55,311 nucleotides of DNA from RECG01 sp964444805 (GTDB lineage Bacteria; Bacillota_I; Bacilli_A; Acholeplasmatales; Acholeplasmataceae): contig CAYUIK010000039.1 in assembly GCA_964444805.1 (NCBI GenBank), positions 1 through 55,311 on the forward strand. Direction: 5' to 3'. Position numbers and translations under genes: made by a program. Each line of letters begins with the position of its first letter. The stretch's first letter is position 1. Below, in pieces: positions 1 to 7,174 of the stretch. The notes below the pieces were generated by a model. It did not search any database. It worked only from the letters and a program-made list of their open reading frames with translations, and had not been told where the DNA came from.

Positions 1-164
1 CAGGATGTTTTATTGATGCCATGCGCTTCTTACGTATGCCTATGAAAACCGTGGTACTTAAAATCGTATGTTTAGTATATATAAACTATGTATTAAATGT
101 TAACTATTTATAATTATATTTATTATTTCGTTTTATTTATCTTTAATTCGAATTCTTTCATAGC
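1..164. other. AT-rich leading stretch, no gene seen
   Basis: No supported gene is visible. The first 60 bases have mixed composition and the rest is strongly AT-rich, as is common between transcription units. A fragment of a gene entering from the left edge cannot be excluded, but the plus frames close quickly. Confidence 0.4.
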
Positions 165-195
165 AAAAAAACCGCCCATGCACGTTGCGGGCGGT
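165..195 (-). terminator. Rho-independent terminator of the membrane-repeat gene
   Basis: On the minus strand a GC-rich stem (ACCGCCC pairing with GGGCGGT, positions 171-177 and 189-195) is followed by a run of U (A-run 165-171 on the plus strand). It lies about 30 bases after the stop codon of the minus-strand gene ending at 228. Confidence 0.9.
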
Positions 196-227
196 CGCGA
201 GATCCATGGAATATGTAACGATCAACC

Positions 228-746
228 TTAGAAATCGTCATCGTCATCATCACGATGCTCGTGTTCGATGATGATGTTACGGAACGTATTTTTGACTCCG
301 TTGGCTGAAAAACTGACATACGCGTTCTGTTGCGGGAAAAAGATCGTATTGATGATTGGGATCAGCAGAAAAATGATCCAGGTTGGATGCCACTCTTTCG
401 TCCATAGACCGATCGCGATATAGATCGCCGTGATCGTCCACGAGACGATTTTTCGCGGTCTTAGTCGTCCTTCCGTCATAACATTGAACACGGGTATGGC
501 AAGAAAAACGAGCCATCCGGGATGCCACTTGCCGAAACCGAAGCCGATCCACAAAAAAACGGTTAAGGCGATCAAAGGCATCGTTTCATTCAAGCGCCTG
601 ATCGTGTTGCCTGTTAATAGAATCCAACTCATGGGTATCAGCAAAAAGAATGTCCAGCCCAGCCCCCACTTGTCTAAAAATAGTCCTGCTCCGAGAAACA
701 GTGTCAAGCTGATCAATGGCATAGCAGCAATGATGCGTTTTCTCAT
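228..746 (-). CDS. Membrane protein of three tandem two-helix repeats
   Basis: No family name can be assigned with certainty. The 172 residues are three tandem units of about 45 residues, each with two hydrophobic helices and a shared core: KWGLGWTFFLLIP, then KWHPGWLVFLAIP, then EWHPTWIIFLLIP. The same W-H-P-x-W-hhFLhIP pattern is known to me from short membrane tails of some Bacillota HTH proteins and LiaI/LiaF-like proteins; that link is inference. The C-terminal 40 residues are soluble and end in six aspartates and a phenylalanine. There is no signal-peptide cleavage site, so it is probably a polytopic inner-membrane protein. The start has a good ribosome site (GAGGAGT) and a terminator follows. 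It is transcribed alone, divergent from the protease gene. Confidence 0.75.
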   Translation of the reverse strand: MRKRIIAAMPLISLTLFLGAGLFLDKWGLGWTFFLLIPMSWILLTGNTIRRLNETMPLIALTVFLWIGFGFGKWHPGWLVFLAIPVFNVMTEGRLRPRKIVSWTITAIYIAIGLWTKEWHPTWIIFLLIPIINTIFFPQQNAYVSFSANGVKNTFRNIIIEHEHRDDDDDDF

Positions 747-889
747 GTTTAATACTCCTCATCGTTTTCGTTTCTTTCATCATAGCATATAAAATACATT
801 TTTCCAAACACCTCTCTCTTCTTCACGACACATATGTGGTAAAATATACGTGTTTAAGGACTCATGATCACATAGAAAGCCGTGAGCTG

Positions 890-1684
890 ATGAAGAAAAC
901 TCTCCTGATTCTCAACATAGTCTTTTTGTTCCTTCTATCCGGTTGTTTCATGATCGACTTTTCCTTTTCACAAGATCCCGCGCCTGCCGATACGATCGGA
1001 TATCAGATCGGTACGGATATTCTAGAAACATTTACTTATCCCGAACTCGTCAACACCATATCCTTGACAACGATGAAAGCGAATGTGACCGTCTATACGA
1101 CCAGCTACACGAATGCCAAAGTTTTCGGGTCCGTACAATTCGGAAGTGGTGTTCTTTTTCATTATGACGACCCTTTCTATTATCTTTTAACGAACCAGCA
1201 CGTCATCGACTTCGAAGACGACCACGAGAAACGTGCCTTCGAGATCGAGGACTTCCAGGGTAACGTCTACGACGGCAGGCTTTATCGAAACAGCGCGATC
1301 GAGTCGTTCGATCTCGCGATTCTCTATTTCGCAAAGGACGAGATCGACCTTCATGTCGTTCCATTGGCTTCGAAAAACCCCGAAAAGCATAGCGAAGTCA
1401 TCGCGATCGGTCAACCCGAATTTCAAAAGAACGCCTTGACCTTCGGCACTGTCCAACACTACGAACAGATCTCTGTCGAAGATGCGATCGAACTATCCTT
1501 TGAAAGCATCGTTCACGACGCCACGATCAAACCCGGTTCGAGTGGTGGTATGCTGATTAACACGAACTTGGAACTCGTCGGTCTGAATTTCGCCTACAGT
1601 GCATCCGAAGACGTCGTCGAATACTATGCGATTCCCATCGAAACGATCATGGATTACTTGTTTCCGTATACCGATGTCGAGTAA
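890..1684 (+). CDS. Trypsin-like serine protease lipoprotein
   Basis: A 264-residue S1-fold (trypsin/HtrA-type) peptidase that is probably membrane anchored outside the cell. From the chosen ATG it has a lysine-rich n-region, a hydrophobic stretch and a lipobox LLSGC with Cys19 as the lipidation site. The catalytic triad is visible: His104 in LLTNQHVID, Asp141 in SFDLAILYF and Ser218 in KPGSSGGML. There is no PDZ domain after the protease domain, so it is shorter than full HtrA/DegP. An upstream in-frame ATG at 836 was not used because a TAAAAT -10-like box (840-845) overlaps it and the lipoprotein signal begins at 890. The substrate is unknown. A DMT-family exporter gene follows on the same strand after 40 bases. 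Confidence 0.85.
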   Translation: MKKTLLILNIVFLFLLSGCFMIDFSFSQDPAPADTIGYQIGTDILETFTYPELVNTISLTTMKANVTVYTTSYTNAKVFGSVQFGSGVLFHYDDPFYYLLTNQHVIDFEDDHEKRAFEIEDFQGNVYDGRLYRNSAIESFDLAILYFAKDEIDLHVVPLASKNPEKHSEVIAIGQPEFQKNALTFGTVQHYEQISVEDAIELSFESIVHDATIKPGSSGGMLINTNLELVGLNFAYSASEDVVEYYAIPIETIMDYLFPYTDVE

Positions 1685-1724
1685 CCGTTCTAAACAATAA
1701 GAAAGAATTGAAGGAAATCACACC

Positions 1725-2651
1725 ATGCCAAAATACATTCACCTCGCGGGAATCGCCTTTTCGATCATCTTCGGATTCTCGTTCATGTTTTCAAAAATCG
1801 CCCTCGACTATACGACGCCTGTCGGGGTTATCGCCTATCGTTTTTTAGTCGCTTTTCTTTTCTTTGAACTGCTTAGACGCCTTAAAATCATACGTATTCG
1901 TTTCGATCATCTCGATCTCAACAAACTATTTCTTGTGGCTCTTCTTCAACCGGTACTCTACTTCATGCTCGAAACCTACGGACTGAATCTCGTTTCAAGC
2001 AGTGAGGCCGGCATGATGATCGCGCTCATCCCGATTTTCGTAACCATTTTGAGCGCGCTTATGCTCGGAGAAAAAGCACGACTGATTCAAGTGTTCTTCA
2101 TTGTTTTAAGCGTATCCGGTGTGCTCTACATTCAAATATCAAAGGCCGGTGATGGTTTAACTTTCGAACTCGCTGGCTTCTTTCTTTTACTTGGAGCCGT
2201 CATTTCCGCAGCGCTTTTCAACATTGCCTCACGCGACGCTTCAAAAACTTTGAAACCGCAACAACTCACTTATTTCATGATGCTTGCCGGTGCAATTTCA
2301 TTCAACACGATCTATCTCGCCCAACTCGCCTATGAACAGCGCATGATCGATTATGTCACGAACCTTTTAAATATCGAACTCATCTTTCCAATTCTCTATC
2401 TTGGGATTATCGCTTCCATCGGCGGTTTTTTCCTGGTCAACGTCTCACTCAAACACCTTCCAGCACACGTTTCGAGCATCTACGCCAACCTCGCGACAAT
2501 CGTCGCAATCGTTGCGGGTGTCACGTTTCTCAATGAGACGCTTGAAACCTACCATTATATCGGAAGCGTCATGATCTTGATTGGTGTCTACGGCACCGTT
2601 CGCACGCGTCGAATCAAAAAGAGAAAAAAACGTTCCCAAAGTCCGATCTAG
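1725..2651 (+). CDS. DMT-family transporter (two EamA domains)
   Basis: A 308-residue integral membrane protein of the drug/metabolite transporter superfamily. It has about ten hydrophobic helices arranged as two EamA repeats (roughly residues 5-135 and 148-290). Typical signatures are the first-helix stretch FGFSFMFSKIALDYTTP, AYRFLVAFLFFELLRR, and, in the second repeat, VSSIYANLATIVAIVAGV. The C-terminus is short and basic. Such proteins export small metabolites, often amino acids or related compounds; the substrate cannot be told from sequence. The ATG is preceded by GAAGGAAA. It follows the protease gene closely and may share its transcript. The next gene has its own promoter. Confidence 0.85.
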   Translation: MPKYIHLAGIAFSIIFGFSFMFSKIALDYTTPVGVIAYRFLVAFLFFELLRRLKIIRIRFDHLDLNKLFLVALLQPVLYFMLETYGLNLVSSSEAGMMIALIPIFVTILSALMLGEKARLIQVFFIVLSVSGVLYIQISKAGDGLTFELAGFFLLLGAVISAALFNIASRDASKTLKPQQLTYFMMLAGAISFNTIYLAQLAYEQRMIDYVTNLLNIELIFPILYLGIIASIGGFFLVNVSLKHLPAHVSSIYANLATIVAIVAGVTFLNETLETYHYIGSVMILIGVYGTVRTRRIKKRKKRSQSPI

Positions 2652-2663
2652 ATTCACTTTGGC

Positions 2664-2700
2664 ATTGAGCGTTTACTTAAATCGTGATTTCGTGTATAAT
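2664..2700 (+). promoter_or_regulatory. Promoter of the GH13 gene with a cre-like core
   Basis: TTTACT (2672-2677), 17 bases, then TATAAT (2695-2700). GAGCGTTTAC (2667-2676) overlaps the -35 box and resembles half of a CcpA catabolite-repression site; the other half is poor. Similar cores occur in the promoters of glgA and of the unknown gene at 41253. Confidence 0.65.
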
Positions 2701-2731
2701 CTTAGTGCAACGACCAAGGACAGGTGATTCG

Positions 2732-4558
2732 ATGAACGCAGTGAACAAACTCAAGCAGATGTATTTTGATTTTTATGGTCAATCGGCGGAAACAGAGCGC
2801 TATTTTGCCGAACTCGTTCGCATGATCAACCGCGCCAAGGCAAAGCGAAATCCCCGCTTGAAAGAAACCGATCAAAAACAAAAAAAGTGGTATTTAAGCA
2901 ATCAGGTCGTCGGTATGACACTCTACGTCGATCTCTTTTCCAAGGATCTTCGCTCACTGGCCAAAAGGATTCCCTATTTCAAGGAACTCGGTATCAACTT
3001 TATTCACTTGATGCCCATCCTTCGATCGCGCAACGGTGAACGCGATGGCGGTTATGCCGTCGTCGACTACCGTGACATCGACGAACGCTTCGGCACGATG
3101 AGTGACTTCACGTTTCTCGTCGATACCCTTAGACGAAACGGAATCGATCTTTGTATCGACTACGTCATTAACCACGTCGCCAAAGAACACGCCTGGGCTC
3201 AAGCGGCACTCCAGGGCGACTTGGACATGCAAAACATGTTCATCATGTATGAAGACGATCGCATACCCCGTGCGTACAACGAAACTGTTCCCGAAGTCCT
3301 GCCGGACAAATATCCCGGCAATTTCACGTATTACAAAGAAATCCAACGCTATGTCTTCACGTCGTTCAGCGAGTATCAGTGGGACCTCAATTTCGCCAAT
3401 CCGCGCGTCTTTAATGGCATGATCGACAACTTGCTCTTTTTGGCAAACCTCGGAATCGGCATGATCCGTCTCGATGCGATCCCCTTCATGTGGAAAGAAA
3501 TCGGTACGACGTGCCGAAACCTAGAGCCGATCCATGATCTGCTCTACATGCTCAACACCATTGCCAACGACGTCGCGCCTTCGCTCGCTCTTCTCGGAGA
3601 GGCGATCGTTGAACCCGTGGAAATCGTCAAATATTTCGGTAGCGAACAAAAGCCCGAATGCGAAGTCATGTACAACGCGAATCTCATGGTCAACGTCTAC
3701 AACGCATTCGCTACGCGTGACGTCCGCCTCTTGACGATTGACACCAACTTGCATCAGATTCCCAGTCAAGGCACGTGGATGAACTATTTGCGTTGCCATG
3801 ACGACATCGGTTGGGGATTCAACGAGGACGCCATCCGCTCGTTTGGCTTGGACCCCCATCAACACAAACAGTTTCTTATCAGGTTTTACAACAACGATTT
3901 CCCTGGCACATTTTCATCCGGCGAATACTACCAGTACAATCCGATCAATCAGGATGCCCGCACGAACGGGACGCTCGCGAGTCTTCTCGGTTTAGAAAAA
4001 GCGATCAAAAACAACGAACGATTCAAGGAAAAGATCGCGATCGATCGCATCAACCTCGCAAACGCTCTTATTCTCAGTTACCGCGGTTTTCCCCTGATCT
4101 ACTCGGGGGATGAGATCGCTACGATTAACGACCACGGTTATCTCGAACATGATGATAAAAAAAGCGACGGTCGTTGGGTTCACCGCCCTTTCTTTGACTG
4201 GAAACGAGCAAAGAAACGCAACACACCCGAGACATTCGAATATGCCGTCTTTCAACAACTCAAACGCTTGATCGCATTACGTAAAAAGTTACCCTATCTC
4301 AGCGGGCACGCGACTCAATTCGCCCTCGATCTCGGCAATCCCCACGTGCTCTGTCTGATTCGCCGCTACCGCAACAAGACATTTTTCGCGCTCTTTAATT
4401 TCAGCGAACAGGCACAAACGATCCGGATGGACTACCTCCGGCAACAATGGACGAATGCACACTATCTAGACGTTACGCAAGGACGACGATTCGGACTTTA
4501 CGAACAAGAAATCGAACTCAGTCCTTATGAGTACCTCTGGTGCGAACCGGAAAACTAG
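2732..4558 (+). CDS. Amylosucrase-type glycoside hydrolase GH13
   Basis: A 608-residue GH13 enzyme that matches amylosucrase (subfamily 4) along its length: an N-terminal helical region (about 1-55), a TIM barrel, and a C-terminal beta domain. Amylosucrase transfers glucose from sucrose onto alpha-1,4-glucan. Key sites are visible: DGGYAVVDYRD near 105-115, NH in DYVINHVAKEH (148), nucleophile Asp248 in IRLDAI, acid/base Glu290 in LLGEAIVEP, Asp357 in RCHDDIGW, and RWVHRPFF with the arginine that pairs with the sucrose-pocket aspartate. No signal peptide is seen, so it is cytosolic. Sucrose hydrolase is the closest alternative. The start at 2732 follows AAGGACAGGTGA; an in-frame start at 2684 lies upstream of the -10 box. 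A terminator follows. Its product could feed or prime the glycogen made by GlgC/GlgA, about 25 kb away. Confidence 0.85.
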   Translation: MNAVNKLKQMYFDFYGQSAETERYFAELVRMINRAKAKRNPRLKETDQKQKKWYLSNQVVGMTLYVDLFSKDLRSLAKRIPYFKELGINFIHLMPILRSRNGERDGGYAVVDYRDIDERFGTMSDFTFLVDTLRRNGIDLCIDYVINHVAKEHAWAQAALQGDLDMQNMFIMYEDDRIPRAYNETVPEVLPDKYPGNFTYYKEIQRYVFTSFSEYQWDLNFANPRVFNGMIDNLLFLANLGIGMIRLDAIPFMWKEIGTTCRNLEPIHDLLYMLNTIANDVAPSLALLGEAIVEPVEIVKYFGSEQKPECEVMYNANLMVNVYNAFATRDVRLLTIDTNLHQIPSQGTWMNYLRCHDDIGWGFNEDAIRSFGLDPHQHKQFLIRFYNNDFPGTFSSGEYYQYNPINQDARTNGTLASLLGLEKAIKNNERFKEKIAIDRINLANALILSYRGFPLIYSGDEIATINDHGYLEHDDKKSDGRWVHRPFFDWKRAKKRNTPETFEYAVFQQLKRLIALRKKLPYLSGHATQFALDLGNPHVLCLIRRYRNKTFFALFNFSEQAQTIRMDYLRQQWTNAHYLDVTQGRRFGLYEQEIELSPYEYLWCEPEN

Positions 4559-4594
4559 ATGATGTCACACACCTGATCGCCCGATCGCATATGG

Positions 4595-4624
4595 GATCGG
4601 ATGCACCTTGCATCCGATCTTTTT
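4595..4624 (+). terminator. Terminator after the amylosucrase-type gene
   Basis: An 11-base stem GATCGGATGCA / TGCATCCGATC with a 3-base loop, followed by five T. It ends transcription of the GH13 gene before the polymerase promoter. Confidence 0.9.
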
Positions 4625-4697
4625 CATGACGTTCAAACTGAAAATACATGAAATAAAACGTGGTAATTACTTTCATTCTAAACGCTCTTTTTTGGCC

Positions 4698-4725
4698 TTA
4701 CATTTTCGAAAATAATTGGTATAAT
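4698..4725 (+). promoter_or_regulatory. Promoter of the Y-family polymerase gene
   Basis: A perfect TATAAT (4720-4725) with a plausible TTACAT -35 at 16 bases. It overlaps the in-frame TTG at 4725, which rules that codon out as the start. No clear LexA box (GAAC-N4-GTTC type) was seen. Confidence 0.65.
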
Positions 4726-4751
4726 TGGACCAAGAAAACGAGGTGAGAAGG

Positions 4752-6017
4752 GTGAAGGACTATCAATTACATCGACACATCTTGTGCATCGACCTCAAGA
4801 GCTTTTACGCGTCCGTCGAATGCGCCGTGCGTGGTCTCGACCCTTTCAAAACACCGCTTGTCGTCGCCGATCGTGGTCGTGGCGGCGGTTCGATCGTTTT
4901 GGCGGTCTCGCCCTATCTCAAGGCCAAGGGACTTCCGAGTCGTTGCCGTATCCACGAAATCCCCGCGGACCTTCCCATTATTTTCGCCCAACCGCGCATG
5001 TCGCTCTATCTTGAATTCTCAACGCGAATCATCGAGATCTATTTGCGTTTCATAAGTGAAGACGACCTTCACATCTACTCGATCGATGAAGCCTTCCTCG
5101 ACGTGACGAGCTATTTGAACTACTACCAGATAAGCGATCTCGACATGGCGAAAAGGATTCTTTCGACCGTTCTCGACGAAACGAAAATACACGCCACCTG
5201 CGGCATCGGCCCCAATCTTCTAATCGCAAAACTCGCTCTTGATCTGGAGTCAAAAAAAGCTCCCGACTTTATCGCGAAATGGGGTTATGAAGACATCGAA
5301 CACAAATTGTGGCCCGTCACGCCTTTAACAGAAATGTGGGGCATTGGACACAATATGCAGCGTAATCTAAATGCGCTCGGACTCTATCGTGTCGGTGATA
5401 TCGCACACTATGATCGAATGAAACTCAAAAAGCGTTTCGGCATTCTTGGCGAAGAACTCTACTTCCATACCCACGGCATCGACATGAGTCTGATCCAGGA
5501 TCGCCTGAAGATGAAGCCCCGACGCAAAAGCTATGGTATCGGGCAGACCCTTTTTCACGACTACTACGTCCCGGATATCTTGCAAATCATGCTCGAGATG
5601 GTCGATGACGTCTGTCGCCGTTTGCGCTACAACCAAGTCGGCGCGAAAACGATCGCCTTGGGCATCGGTTACAGTAAGAGCGTAGGTGGCGGTTTTGCAA
5701 GGCAAATCACGGTCGAATATCCGACCGCGAACGAAAAAGCGATCTACGATCTTTGTCTCCATCTCTTTCGGACCAACTACGAAGGTGATCCGATCCGACG
5801 TATTCACGTTTCCGTCACGAATCTTGAAAAACGTCGTTATTACCCGTACAGTCTCTTCGAGGATGCCGAGGCACACCTGAAAGAAGAGCGGCTTTTTAGT
5901 ACGATCGATCAGATCAAGGAGACGCATGGAAAAAACGCCATCAATCGTGCCTCAAGCGAACTCGAGTCGTCAACGGTCAAAGCACGCAATGAGAGGATCG
6001 GTGGCCACAATGCCTGA
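4752..6017 (+). CDS. Y-family DNA polymerase (UvrX/UmuC-like)
   Basis: A 421-residue translesion DNA polymerase. Catalytic carboxylates are visible: Asp14 in CIDLKSFYASVE and Asp112-Glu113 in YSIDEAFLDVT. A steric-gate tyrosine or phenylalanine is present in KSFYAS. The thumb helix-hairpin-helix region (MWGIGHNMQRNLNALG) and a little-finger domain follow. The arrangement with a YolD-family gene downstream, overlapping by 8 bases, is that of UvrX/YqjW polymerases of Bacillota rather than of chromosomal DinB; in Bacillus the YolD-like partner is associated with the SOS-related polymerase. The GTG at 4752 was chosen because GAGGTGA lies 5 bases upstream and the earlier TTG falls inside the -10 box. 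Likely damage-inducible, but no operator is visible. Confidence 0.88.
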   Translation: MKDYQLHRHILCIDLKSFYASVECAVRGLDPFKTPLVVADRGRGGGSIVLAVSPYLKAKGLPSRCRIHEIPADLPIIFAQPRMSLYLEFSTRIIEIYLRFISEDDLHIYSIDEAFLDVTSYLNYYQISDLDMAKRILSTVLDETKIHATCGIGPNLLIAKLALDLESKKAPDFIAKWGYEDIEHKLWPVTPLTEMWGIGHNMQRNLNALGLYRVGDIAHYDRMKLKKRFGILGEELYFHTHGIDMSLIQDRLKMKPRRKSYGIGQTLFHDYYVPDILQIMLEMVDDVCRRLRYNQVGAKTIALGIGYSKSVGGGFARQITVEYPTANEKAIYDLCLHLFRTNYEGDPIRRIHVSVTNLEKRRYYPYSLFEDAEAHLKEERLFSTIDQIKETHGKNAINRASSELESSTVKARNERIGGHNA

Positions 6018-6348
6018 AGTCTACCGTGATCGTGGCATAATCAAATGGGCCCCTTTTGATTCGCTCGTCGGCTACCACTCGATGCTTCAGGAGATGAAAC
6101 ATCGACTGAAAAGACGTGCGAAACCGATTCTATCCGAAGATGATCTCGACACGCTCAATCGTAACGTCCAAAACGCCTACGAAAACCATCTCGAAATCGA
6201 GTGTCGCTATTACAAAAAGGGTTATTTCATCACGACATGCGCAACGATCATCCGACTCGACTTCGTCGATCGACGCATTACGCTTTCAACCAAAGAGACG
6301 ATTTCCGCCGAAGATATATTAAGCATCACGTTGCCAAATGATTTTTAG
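6010..6348 (+). CDS. YolD-like family protein
   Basis: A small 112-residue protein of the YolD-like family. The N-terminal signature YRDRGIIKWAPF is diagnostic, followed by a helix (EMKHRLKRRAKPILSEDDLDTLN) and a small beta region similar to UmuC-associated domains (YYKKGYFITTCATI...RITLSTKETISAEDIL). It overlaps the end of the Y-family polymerase gene by 8 bases, so the two are translationally coupled. YolD proteins regularly accompany UvrX/UmuC-type polymerases and are thought to act with them; the mechanism is not established here. The ATG at 6010 was chosen because homologues start just before the RDRG motif; an in-frame ATG at 5989 would add seven residues. Confidence 0.85.
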   Translation: MPEVYRDRGIIKWAPFDSLVGYHSMLQEMKHRLKRRAKPILSEDDLDTLNRNVQNAYENHLEIECRYYKKGYFITTCATIIRLDFVDRRITLSTKETISAEDILSITLPNDF

Positions 6349-6409
6349 GGCGTGCGCACCCTCTTGACTTTACGGCCTTCTTCTTGCTGGAGTCGAATGG
6401 CTTTATCCA

Positions 6410-6439
6410 TTGACATTTCGCTTTTCTTCGTGCTATACT
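6410..6439 (+). promoter_or_regulatory. Promoter of glpP
   Basis: TTGACA (6410-6415), 18 bases, TATACT (6434-6439). It predicts a leader of about 100 bases before the glpP start codon, holding the motif and hairpin described next. Confidence 0.85.
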
Positions 6440-6460
6440 AGACGTGAACTTAATCGTTGC

Positions 6461-6524
6461 CAAGAGATCATAGAGCAAAGTAAAAAGCGTGCGATCCGCA
6501 ACTTTTACTTTGCTTCTTGTTTTT
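6461..6524 (+). terminator. Leader attenuator of glpP (possible GlpP target)
   Basis: A 12-base stem AGCAAAGTAAAA (6474-6485) / TTTTACTTTGCT (6503-6514) is followed by a T-rich tail (6515-6524). It sits between the promoter and the start codon, so it must be read through for glpP expression. Just upstream is CAAGAGATCATAGAG (6461-6475), nearly repeated ahead of the next hairpin at 7105. In Bacillus, GlpP binds leader RNA of glp operons and prevents termination; applying this here is inference. Confidence 0.75.
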
Positions 6525-6549
6525 GAAGCGACAGTCAGGAGTATCGCCC

Positions 6550-7089
6550 ATGCTCGAACATCAGCGCATCATTCCAGCCATCAGCAATCATCGCGACTTC
6601 AAGCGTTTCCTTGAACTCCCTATGACCTATGGCATACTGATGAATTTCCAACTCGCACAACTTGGAGAACTCGTCTCAAGTATGCGTGCGAAAAACAAAA
6701 AAGTGCTCATACATTCGGAACTGATCAAGGGTCTCTCCGCCGATGAATTCGGCGCGATTTACTTGATCCAGGTCCTCGGCGTCGATGGGATCATTTCCAG
6801 CAAACCCAAAGTGATCGAAACCTGTCACAAGCGCAAAGTCATCGGCATCTTCCGTTTCTTTCTGAAAGACTCGATTTCTTTGGAACAAAGCATCGACATT
6901 GCCCGACGCATCAAGCCCAAATTTATCGAAGTACTTCCCGCCATTGGTTTCAAGTTCATCCCTGCCATCAAAAACAGCCTTGATACGCACGTTCTCCTCG
7001 GAGGATTGATCGAAACGAACGCGGAAATCGAAAAATATCTGGACGCTGGTGCCCTCGCCATTACGACGAGTAATCCCGATTTCTGGTAA
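6550..7089 (+). CDS. glpP: Glycerol uptake operon antiterminator GlpP
   Basis: A 179-residue protein of the GlpP family, a TIM-barrel-like RNA-binding antiterminator. In Bacillus it binds glycerol-3-phosphate and stabilises or antiterminates leader mRNAs of glp operons. Family features seen here are the start MLEHQRIIPAI, the motifs LIHSELIKGLSADEFGAIYL and DGIISSKPKVIE, IEVLPAIGF, and the C-terminal GGLIETNAEIEKYLDAGALAITTS. Length fits the family (about 180-190). The ATG at 6550 follows AGGAG at 8 bases. It is the first gene of the glycerol block, and its own leader and the leader of the next gene each hold a terminator-like hairpin with a common motif, so it may regulate itself and the operon after it. 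Confidence 0.92.
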   Translation: MLEHQRIIPAISNHRDFKRFLELPMTYGILMNFQLAQLGELVSSMRAKNKKVLIHSELIKGLSADEFGAIYLIQVLGVDGIISSKPKVIETCHKRKVIGIFRFFLKDSISLEQSIDIARRIKPKFIEVLPAIGFKFIPAIKNSLDTHVLLGGLIETNAEIEKYLDAGALAITTSNPDFW

Positions 7090-7104
7090 ACAATTTAATT
7101 CATT

Positions 7105-7153
7105 CAAGAGACCAAGAGAAAGAGAAAAGCGACGCATCGTTTTTCTCTTTTTA
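7105..7153 (+). terminator. Attenuator between glpP and the glp dehydrogenase
   Basis: The stem AGAGAAAAGCGA (7121-7132) / TCGTTTTTCTCT (7137-7148), with one G-U pair and a CGCA loop, is followed by TTTTAATT. It is preceded by CAAGAGACCAAGAG (7105-7118), almost the same as 6461-6475. It may work as an ordinary terminator, or as a GlpP-controlled attenuator of the downstream operon. Confidence 0.8.
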
Positions 7154-7174
7154 ATTGATTAGGAAGGTGAAAAC

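Noticed and set aside
836..889. ATG at 836 as start of the protease lipoprotein
   Set aside because: It sits by a -10-like box and would bury the signal peptide; the ATG at 890 gives a standard lipoprotein start.
4725..4751. TTG at 4725 as start of the Y-family polymerase
   Set aside because: The codon overlaps the TATAAT -10 box (4720-4725), so it would not be in the transcript. The GTG at 4752 has a good ribosome site.
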